From an uncultured Clostridia bacterium (GTDB lineage Bacteria > Bacillota > Clostridia > Christensenellales > Borkfalkiaceae), in NCBI GenBank assembly GCA_944369635.1, contig CALVXL010000028.1, positions 1-5,851 of the forward strand: a DNA stretch of 5,851 nt. The letters run 5' to 3'. Shown here in pieces: positions 1-4,493 of this stretch. Made by a program: the position numbers and the translations under genes. Under the pieces are notes generated by a model. It was not told the origin of the DNA, searched no databases, and worked only from the letters and a program-made list of their open reading frames with translations. Numbering within the stretch: position 1 is the first letter of the stretch; each line of letters opens with the position of its first letter.

Positions 1-110
1 TCGCCATCGAAACGCTGGGCGGGGAATACGAAAAAAAGCGCGATTTTTCTTCGGATAAAATCTATAAAAATCTGAGCGAAGAAAACAAGAAAAAAACGCG
101 GAAAGCGTAA
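1..110 (+). CDS. C-terminal end of an unidentified protein (5' truncated by window)
   Basis: An open frame read from position 3 gives 35 residues (AIETLGGEYEKKRDF... ending ...KKKTRKA) and a TAA stop at 108-110. The start lies outside the window. The tail is hydrophilic and lysine/glutamate rich, with no membrane segment and no motif I recognise, so no function can be given. That it is a real gene end is supported by the codon style, which matches the neighbours, and by the strong intrinsic terminator starting 20 bases after the stop. The fragment may be only a disordered C-terminal extension, so it says little about the main domain. Confidence 0.7.
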   Translation, partial: AIETLGGEYEKKRDFSSDKIYKNLSEENKKKTRKA

Positions 111-129
111 TGCGCTGCCGAAGAATAAA

Positions 130-168
130 GGAGGGCACGCCTGTCAAACAGGCGCGCCCTCCTTTTTT
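130..168 (+). terminator. Strong intrinsic terminator of the upstream gene
   Basis: A 14-bp stem (130-143 with 149-162) has a single A/C mismatch (137 opposite 155) and a 5-nt TCAAA loop. It is followed by six T (163-168). It sits 20 bases after the stop of the partial gene and should insulate it from the lipoprotein gene downstream. Confidence 0.92.
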
Positions 169-277
169 ACAAGGTTCGGATTGCTTCGAATCTTTTCTTA
201 AATGTTATAAAAAAGCGTTTTGGCGTACGGAGCCGAAATGCGGAATTTATAATATTATATTATAAAATTTCAGTATT

Positions 278-295
278 TTATTGAAATTATTGAAA
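278..295 (+). repeat. Tandem 9-bp direct repeat TTATTGAAA x2
   Basis: Two identical, directly abutting copies (278-286 and 287-295) lie just upstream of the main -35 box. The position suits an activator site or UP-like element, but each copy also contains a -35-like TTGAAA, and short AT-rich repeats can arise by chance. Confidence 0.5.
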
Positions 296-318
296 ACCCT
301 TGGCAATAGCAATATAGT
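290..318 (+). promoter_or_regulatory. Second, overlapping promoter candidate offset by 10 bp
   Basis: TTGAAA (290-295), a 17-bp spacer and TATAGT (313-318). It lies on the same strand, 10 bp upstream of the TTGGCA-17-TATAAT pair and overlapping it. Its -35 is the end of the second copy of the tandem TTATTGAAA repeat. It may be a weaker alternative start or a chance match in AT-rich DNA. Confidence 0.4.
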
Positions 319-328
319 TCAGTATAAT
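300..328 (+). promoter_or_regulatory. Sigma-A-type promoter for the esterase lipoprotein gene
   Basis: TTGGCA (300-305), a 17-bp spacer and a consensus TATAAT (323-328). Predicted transcription start is near 335, leaving a 5' leader of about 105 nt. This is the best -35/-10 pair in the intergenic region. Confidence 0.78.
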
Positions 329-397
329 GCAAGTAACGGACAATGCAGGATATGGATTTCGGCAGAACGATCTGCTAAAATTTAAAAAAAACGAAGG

Positions 398-413
398 TAC
401 AAAATATTTTGTA
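398..413. promoter_or_regulatory. 16-bp perfect palindrome in the leader next to the ribosome binding site
   Basis: TACAAAATATTTTGTA is a perfect inverted repeat. As RNA the stem extends outward with CGAAG (392-396) against TTTCG (414-418), one bulged G (397) and one G-U pair. The structure ends 7 bases before the AAGGAG. It could be a dimeric repressor operator downstream of the promoter or a leader hairpin. The function is inferred from position only. Confidence 0.45.
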
Positions 414-439
414 TTTCGGTGAAGTAAGGAGATGAGGGA

Positions 440-1789
440 ATGAAAAAAATCTTGATTTTACTGTTATGCGCGGCGCTTTTGCTGAGCGGTTGCGGCGAAA
501 AGGGTACGAATAACGTGATTCCGCCGTCCGGACAGGAACAGGGCTCCGTTGTATTTGCGCAGGATAAATACGCCGTAGGCGTAGGAAAGGAAATACAGCT
601 TGAAGTTCGGTGTGAGGACGCGGGAAATGTAACTTATACCTCGTCTTCGCCGGAAATTGCGTCGGTTTCGGCAGACGGGAAGGTGCGCGGTCTCGCTTTG
701 GGCAAAGCGGAAATCACGGCGATTGCCGTTTCGACGGCGGACGCAAGCAAACAGATTTCCGCGAAGTGCAGTGTTTTTGTCAACCCTTCCGAATACGAGA
801 CGCTGGACGGCGAGGAGCCGCTTGTGAAATGGCTCGGCAGGACGTTCGTATACGAAAACGCGGTCAACTGCTATAATACCGCGAGCGGTTTCGAAATGGA
901 CTTCTACGGGACGGAATTCCGCGCGGGAATCGTAGCGGGGGGCGTCAGTAAGACGCCGCGGATATGCGTGCTGATCGACGACGAAACTTCTCCCGAAGAG
1001 CGCATCATCGATTTGGCGAAGGACAAAACCGAGAATGAATACGTTCTGGTTGAAGATCTGCCCGAAGGACAGCACAAAATCCGCGTGTATAAGATTACCG
1101 AAGCATATACGACTTCGTTGGCGTTTACTTCGCTGAAGACGGACGGATACTTTTTGAACCGCCCCGCGGACAAGGCGCTGAAAATCGAAGTGTACGGCGA
1201 TTCCATCACGGCGGGGCATAAGAATATGCGTACGACGGATGAGGAGCCTGCCGATTCGACGGACAACATTCAGAACGGCTGCGTGACTTACGCTTGGCTT
1301 TCGGCGCAGGATCTGAATGCGGAAATCAACTTTATGGCCCGCACGGGGATCGGCGTATATTCGGCGTGGGGCAGCCCGTACGTATTGAAAAACAACTGGA
1401 AAAGCACCTATCTTTCCGAATATGATTTTCTGCATACGCCGCTACAGAATCCCGAATGGGATTTTACCGCCTATGTGCCCGATATCGTGTTGATCAATAT
1501 CGGAACCAACGATTACTGGTATCAATGGAACGCGGAGCTTTATAAGTCGGAACTGAAAAAGTTTACAGACGAATTGTTTACCCTTTACGGGGACGACACG
1601 AAAATCGTGTTGCTCGGCGGCATGATGATCACGGGAAATATCTCCGCGATGAGAGAAGTTGCGGATATGTACGAAGATAAGGACGTCTCCGTGTTGCAGT
1701 TGCCTACATCGGAAGCATCGCATCCGCGGAAAGCCGACAACGTCAAGGCGGCGCAGGTTCTGACCGATTATCTGAAAGAATTGATCTGA
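440..1789 (+). CDS. Surface lipoprotein: Ig-like (BIG2) domain plus CE2-like SGNH/GDSL esterase
   Basis: 449 residues with ATG preceded by AAGGAG (426-431) at 8-nt spacing. Residues 1-18 form a lipoprotein signal peptide: KK, a hydrophobic core, and lipobox LSGC with the lipidated Cys at 18. A low-complexity linker precedes a BIG2-type Ig-like domain (about 36-114, with the typical 'SSPEIASVSADGKVRGLALGKA' pattern). Residues about 125-240 resemble the N-terminal beta-sandwich of CE2 esterases. Residues about 246-449 form an SGNH hydrolase: GDSITAG (nucleophile Ser255), RTGIGV (Gly block, about 301-306), GTND (355-358, Asn357) and a terminal SHP with His428. The usual Asp three residues before the His is Glu425; CE2 enzymes are known to work with a Ser-His dyad. 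The likely role is O-deacetylation of a polysaccharide (xylan- or mannan-like, or host glycan) at the outer membrane face. The substrate cannot be read from sequence. No glycoside hydrolase or sugar transporter lies beside it, so it looks like a stand-alone unit between two terminators. Confidence 0.9.
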   Translation: MKKILILLLCAALLLSGCGEKGTNNVIPPSGQEQGSVVFAQDKYAVGVGKEIQLEVRCEDAGNVTYTSSSPEIASVSADGKVRGLALGKAEITAIAVSTADASKQISAKCSVFVNPSEYETLDGEEPLVKWLGRTFVYENAVNCYNTASGFEMDFYGTEFRAGIVAGGVSKTPRICVLIDDETSPEERIIDLAKDKTENEYVLVEDLPEGQHKIRVYKITEAYTTSLAFTSLKTDGYFLNRPADKALKIEVYGDSITAGHKNMRTTDEEPADSTDNIQNGCVTYAWLSAQDLNAEINFMARTGIGVYSAWGSPYVLKNNWKSTYLSEYDFLHTPLQNPEWDFTAYVPDIVLINIGTNDYWYQWNAELYKSELKKFTDELFTLYGDDTKIVLLGGMMITGNISAMREVADMYEDKDVSVLQLPTSEASHPRKADNVKAAQVLTDYLKELI

Positions 1790-1798
1790 CGAAAAAAA

Positions 1799-1829
1799 CG
1801 GATCCCGTCGGCGCGGGATCCGTTTTTTT
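1799..1829 (+). terminator. Intrinsic terminator after the lipoprotein gene
   Basis: A perfect 9-bp stem, CGGATCCCG (1799-1807) and CGGGATCCG (1814-1822), has a 6-nt TCGGCG loop and seven T (1823-1829). Seven A (1792-1798) precede it, so the element is symmetrical and could also stop antisense transcription. It begins 10 bases after the stop codon. Confidence 0.95.
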
Positions 1830-1919
1830 ACGGACAGTCGCTTCGGACGGGAAAAGCGGGCCTGTCGTTAATTGTCGTTTTGCGGCATACCTTGTAAGGC
1901 GGTCGCATAGATTTTTTAT
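1830..1919 (+). other. Intergenic leader of the transporter gene: possible hairpin, no clear promoter
   Basis: I found no convincing -35/-10 pair; TTGTCG at 1872 has no proper -10. A two-part stem is possible: GACAG (1833-1837) with CTGTC (1862-1866), and CGCTT (1839-1843) with AAGCG (1854-1858). A near-consensus Shine-Dalgarno, TAAGGCGGT, lies at 1895-1903, unusually far from the GTG at 1920. Transcription may come from an atypical promoter or from read-through. Confidence 0.4.
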
Positions 1920-3008
1920 GTGAAAAATTTTTTGTATGTTGCCGAAACGTCTTTTTTGCTGCTCGGCACGATGATCGGTTCGGGGTTCGTGTCGGGCAGG
2001 GAAATCGTTTCGTTTTTCGGCGGGAATATCGGTTTTTATGCGTTATTCGCAGGCGTGCTGTTCTTTTTGACGACATACCTTTTGCTTTCGCTCGGCGGCA
2101 GTTACGGCACGCTGGAAGAAAGCAGCCGCGCGCTTTTTAAAAAAGCGCATAAGACGGTGAACGTCGCCGTGGCGATCTGCCTTTTTGCCGTGGTGGCTTC
2201 CTCGCTCGCTATCACCGATTCCATGATGAACGCGCTTTTTCATATCGATAAACGCATTCCGATCGCCTCTTTGCTGACGCTTTTATTTGCGGCGGTAATT
2301 TCCAAAAAAGGAATCGATGGCGTCAAAAAGCTCAATTTTATCCTCGTACCGCTGATGTTGCTCTTTACCGTCGTCTTTCTGTTTGTAAACGGCAATTTCG
2401 ATTTCGGCGCGGCGAATTATCCCGCAAAAAGCAACGTTTTGTCCGTTTCGTTTTACGTCGGGTTCAACATGTTCCTTTCCGCGGCGGTCATCGTCCGCGC
2501 GGGGAAGAATAACCGCGTGAACAATCTGATCGTTTCCGCGGTAACGGCCGTCGTTTCCGCCGTGCTCATCGTGCTCATATACGGCGCGGTCAATTACGAA
2601 GGCGTAAACGCCGCCGAAGCCGATCTGCCGCTCGCCGCGCTCTTTGCCGCGTCGCCTTTCATGTCCGCGGCGTTCGGCGCGGTGCTCTATGCGGGCGCGC
2701 TGACAACGGTTATTTGTTCTTATTATCCGCTCAACGCGGCGGTTGTGAAAAAGTCGCGCATGTTTTCGCTTACGCTGGCGCTCGGCGTTTTTTTGTTCTC
2801 GCGTATCGGCGTAAAGCTGATCGTCGGCGCGGTGTATCCTGCGGCGGGCGTGCTCGGCGCAATTTATTTTTGCTATGCGGGCGCGGTTTTCGCGTATAAA
2901 AAAAGGGCGATGGGTAAAATTAAGAATAAAGAATCTTTTCAGGAGGTGCGTAATGCAGAAAAAAAAGAAAAGCAGAATAGCAAAACTTTCCGACGAGGAT
3001 TACAATAA
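1920..3008 (+). CDS. YkvI-type multi-spanning membrane protein (putative transporter)
   Basis: 362 residues from a GTG start, about ten hydrophobic segments (roughly 6-26, 37-58, 79-101, 112-128, 138-157, 174-193, 203-223, 237-262, 282-297, 300-325) and a charged cytoplasmic tail. The first segment carries LLGTMIGSGFVSGREIVSFFG, which resembles the broken first helix (GxxIGxGFxSGxEI) of the YkvI family (COG3949) in the amino-acid/sodium-symporter (LeuT-fold) superfamily. The family has no firmly established substrate. The length is normal for the family. The start is uncertain: an in-frame TAG at 1908-1910 limits extension, GTG at 1920 gives the expected N-terminus, and the good Shine-Dalgarno (1895-1903) suits an ATT at 1911 better. 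The last 19 codons (2953-3008) overlap a small gene in another frame. Confidence in the family is good. The transported substrate is unknown. Confidence 0.85.
   Translation: MKNFLYVAETSFLLLGTMIGSGFVSGREIVSFFGGNIGFYALFAGVLFFLTTYLLLSLGGSYGTLEESSRALFKKAHKTVNVAVAICLFAVVASSLAITDSMMNALFHIDKRIPIASLLTLLFAAVISKKGIDGVKKLNFILVPLMLLFTVVFLFVNGNFDFGAANYPAKSNVLSVSFYVGFNMFLSAAVIVRAGKNNRVNNLIVSAVTAVVSAVLIVLIYGAVNYEGVNAAEADLPLAALFAASPFMSAAFGAVLYAGALTTVICSYYPLNAAVVKKSRMFSLTLALGVFLFSRIGVKLIVGAVYPAAGVLGAIYFCYAGAVFAYKKRAMGKIKNKESFQEVRNAEKKEKQNSKTFRRGLQ
2941..2948 (+). promoter_or_regulatory. Strong ribosome binding site inside the transporter's 3' end
   Basis: AGGAGGTG lies within the YkvI-like coding region, with the GGAGG core (2942-2946) 6 nt before the ATG at 2953. 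It is close to the full anti-Shine-Dalgarno complement, and it is the main reason to call the overlapping 43-codon gene and its start. Confidence 0.8.
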
Positions 3009-3084
3009 CTATATCATGTCTTTGAAAGACGAACGCCCCGCGAAAGCCATTGTAAAAAACGACAAAAAGAAAGAAAACGACTGA
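2953..3084 (+). CDS. Small lysine-rich protein (43 aa) overlapping the transporter gene
   Basis: 43 residues (MQKKKKSRIAKLSDEDYNNY... ending ...DKKKEND) from the ATG at 2953 to the TGA at 3082-3084. The frame stays open upstream to a distant non-canonical start, but the AGGAGGTG at 2941-2948 fixes the ATG at 2953. It overlaps the last 56 bases of the transporter gene in the +1 frame relative to it, so the two are probably translationally coupled. The protein has 11 Lys and 2 Arg against 8 Asp/Glu, no Cys and no membrane segment. A basic N-terminus is followed by an acidic, possibly helical SDEDYNNYIMSLKDE core. I do not recognise the family. It could be a small soluble accessory of the transporter or an unrelated small basic protein. 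Existence is supported by the ribosome binding site and a following hairpin; function is unknown. Confidence 0.72.
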   Translation: MQKKKKSRIAKLSDEDYNNYIMSLKDERPAKAIVKNDKKKEND

Positions 3085-3088
3085 AAAA

Positions 3089-3120
3089 ACGCGAAAATTT
3101 TTCCGCGTAAAAAATTTTTT
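3089..3120 (+). terminator. Possible weak intrinsic terminator after the small gene
   Basis: A short stem, ACGCG (3089-3093) and CGCGT (3104-3108), encloses an A/T-rich loop that can pair further (AA/TT). Six A and then six T (3115-3120) follow. The T-run is displaced from the stem by the A-run, so termination would be less efficient than at the other terminators here. Confidence 0.5.
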
Positions 3121-3131
3121 CGTCAAATCGT

Positions 3132-3160
3132 TTGTGTTTTAGCGTCAAAACCGATATAAT
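3132..3160 (+). promoter_or_regulatory. Promoter of the GNAT-like gene
   Basis: A consensus TATAAT (3155-3160) lies 17 bp after a weak -35, TTGTGT (3132-3137). The predicted start near 3167 leaves a leader of about 83 nt before the ATG at 3250. The leader contains a 10-bp perfect palindrome, GCTTGCAAGC (3210-3219), preceded by a T-run. Confidence 0.68.
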
Positions 3161-3249
3161 AGACACGTACATTTAATCATCGGAGATTTATTGCCTCGGT
3201 CAGTTTTTTGCTTGCAAGCGGCTTTCCCTGGCGGTTTAAGGTTTATTGT

Positions 3250-4383
3250 ATGGTAGATATTGTAGAAGTCAAAACAAAAAAACAGCAGAGGATTTTCACG
3301 AACTATCCGCTAAAATTATATAAAGACTGCCCGTATTACGTTCCGCCTCTTTACAGCGAGGAAAAAAATATTTTCAACCCGAAAAAGAATTTCAGTCTGG
3401 AAAATTGCGATATGCGTTGTTTTCTGGCGTATCGGAACGGTGAAGTTGTAGGCAGGATCGCCGCCATCGTGCACAATCAGTACAACCGCCTGTGGAACAA
3501 AAAAGATATCCGCTTTTCGCGGTTTGACGCGATAGACGATCTGGAAGTTTTTGACGCGCTTTTGAAAGCCGTGGAAAAAGTCGGCAGGGAACGCGGGTTG
3601 GAACGCATTCACGGGCCGTGGGGATTCAACGATACGGACAGGGAAGGTATGCAGACGTACGGCTTTTCCGAGCGCAGTACCTTTGCGACCAATTATTATT
3701 ACCCGTATTTTTGCGAAAACATGAAAAAACTCGGTTATGCGGACGAATCCAAATGGATCGAAAGGGGATTCACCATTCCCGAACGGCCGTACGAAAGGAT
3801 TATCCGCATTGCCGCAAAGATGAAAAAACGTTTGAACGTAGTGGACGTGGCGGAAATCATGCCCATCAGAAAAATCGTCAAAAAATACGGGCAGGCGTTT
3901 TTCGATACATATAACGAAGCGTATTCGGAACTTGACGGTTTCACGCCCATCGGCAAAAAGGCGCAGAAAAACGTTCTGAAGCAGTTTGCCACCAGTATCA
4001 ACACCCGTTATTTCAGCTGTCTGATCGACGAAAAGGGGGAATGCGTCGGATTTGCCGTCGTATTGCCTTCGATCTGCGAAGCGCTCAAAAAGAGCAAGGG
4101 CAGGCTCTTTCCCTTCGGGTGGATCGGCGTGCTCAAGTCGATAAAACATCCGACGGAGCTTGAAATGGCGCTCATCGGTATCAAGAAAGAGTACAAGCTT
4201 TCCGGCGTGAATTCCATTTTAATGGTCAGGCTGATGTGCAACATCGTGGAGGACGGCATCACGAAAATAGAGTCCAACCCCATGCTGGAAACCAATTTCA
4301 GCATTCAGCAGAACTGGAAATTTGCCGAAAACGAGATCATCAAAAAGCGGCAGACGTACGTCAAAGACATCGAAAAGGAATAA
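3250..4383 (+). CDS. GNAT-like N-acetyltransferase of the YghO-like family, unknown substrate
   Basis: 377 residues. I chose the ATG at 3250, preceded by TTTAAGG (3235-3241) with 8-nt spacing from AAGG; it yields the family-like N-terminus MVDIVEVKTKKQ..FTNYPLKLYKDCPYYVPPL. An in-frame TTG at 3208 would add 14 residues but has no ribosome binding site. Residues about 55-75 (CFLAYRNGEVVGRIAAI) look like a GNAT core strand pair. Residues about 119-139 (RIHGPWGFNDTDREGMQTYGF) match the conserved 'GP.nF...D..G...GF' signature of this family. A second GNAT-like segment lies at about 255-330 (SCLIDEKGECVGFAVVLP ... SILMVRLM), and ESNPMLETN (341-349) closes it. The protein therefore looks like a two-lobed acyltransferase fold of typical family length. 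It has no signal peptide or membrane segment, so it should be cytoplasmic. Substrate and reaction are not established. It is a single-gene unit with its own promoter and terminator. Confidence 0.83.
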   Translation: MVDIVEVKTKKQQRIFTNYPLKLYKDCPYYVPPLYSEEKNIFNPKKNFSLENCDMRCFLAYRNGEVVGRIAAIVHNQYNRLWNKKDIRFSRFDAIDDLEVFDALLKAVEKVGRERGLERIHGPWGFNDTDREGMQTYGFSERSTFATNYYYPYFCENMKKLGYADESKWIERGFTIPERPYERIIRIAAKMKKRLNVVDVAEIMPIRKIVKKYGQAFFDTYNEAYSELDGFTPIGKKAQKNVLKQFATSINTRYFSCLIDEKGECVGFAVVLPSICEALKKSKGRLFPFGWIGVLKSIKHPTELEMALIGIKKEYKLSGVNSILMVRLMCNIVEDGITKIESNPMLETNFSIQQNWKFAENEIIKKRQTYVKDIEKE

Positions 4384-4389
4384 ATTAAG

Positions 4390-4419
4390 AAAAAAGTGCT
4401 TGTTTCAAGCGCTTTTTTT
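4390..4419 (+). terminator. Intrinsic terminator after the GNAT-like gene
   Basis: The stem GTGCTTG (4396-4402) pairs with CAAGCGC (4406-4412) across a TTT loop, with one G-U pair. It is extended by the flanking A-run (4390-4395) pairing with the T-run (4413-4419). It starts 6 bases after the stop codon. Confidence 0.9.
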
Positions 4420-4429
4420 GTTTATTTTC

Positions 4430-4458
4430 TTGAAAAAAAATCGAAAAAAATGTATAAT
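4430..4458 (+). promoter_or_regulatory. asnS: Sigma-A promoter of asnS
   Basis: TTGAAA (4430-4435), a 17-bp spacer and TATAAT (4453-4458). The predicted start near 4465 leaves a leader of about 30 nt, too short for a T-box. A second TATAAT at 4467-4472 lacks a -35 at the right distance. Confidence 0.85.
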
Positions 4459-4493
4459 AAATTAAGTATAATATTTTTAAACAGGTAGAGTAT

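Larger units (their letters stand above)
169..439 (+). other. Non-coding regulatory region and leader upstream of the esterase lipoprotein
   Basis: No gene is evident between the terminator and the ATG at 440. The region is much more AT-rich than the flanking genes. It holds an AT-only palindrome at 246-266 (10-bp arms about a single T), two abutting copies of TTATTGAAA (278-295), two overlapping promoters, and a leader of about 105 nt. The leader carries a small hairpin (362-375: GCAGA / TCTGC around an ACGA loop) and a 16-bp perfect palindrome (398-413). No standard riboswitch was recognised. Confidence 0.75.

Noticed and set aside
464..1435. Long open frame on the minus strand, antisense to the esterase lipoprotein gene
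   Set aside because: Its translation is Arg-rich and low in recognisable motifs, as expected for the mirror of a GC-biased coding strand. The + strand gene has a signal peptide, domains and a ribosome binding site. No minus-strand promoter or SD supports it.
2714..2899. 61-codon + strand frame inside the transporter gene
   Set aside because: It is fully nested in the transporter coding sequence, has no Shine-Dalgarno, and its Arg/Gly/Cys-rich product looks like an out-of-frame translation.
3208..3249. Upstream TTG start adding 14 residues to the GNAT-like protein
   Set aside because: No ribosome binding site precedes the TTG. The extra residues do not resemble the family N-terminus, while the ATG at 3250 has TAAGG at proper spacing.
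3316..4149. Long minus-strand open frame opposite the GNAT-like gene
   Set aside because: It is a shadow of the + strand gene; the product is rich in Phe, Arg and His, with no domain pattern and no supporting start signals.
4384..4493. T-box or other amino-acid-responsive riboswitch upstream of asnS
   Set aside because: Only about 110 bases separate the genes, and they are filled by a terminator and a promoter. The leader after the predicted start is about 30 nt, and no T-box motif or antiterminator is present.
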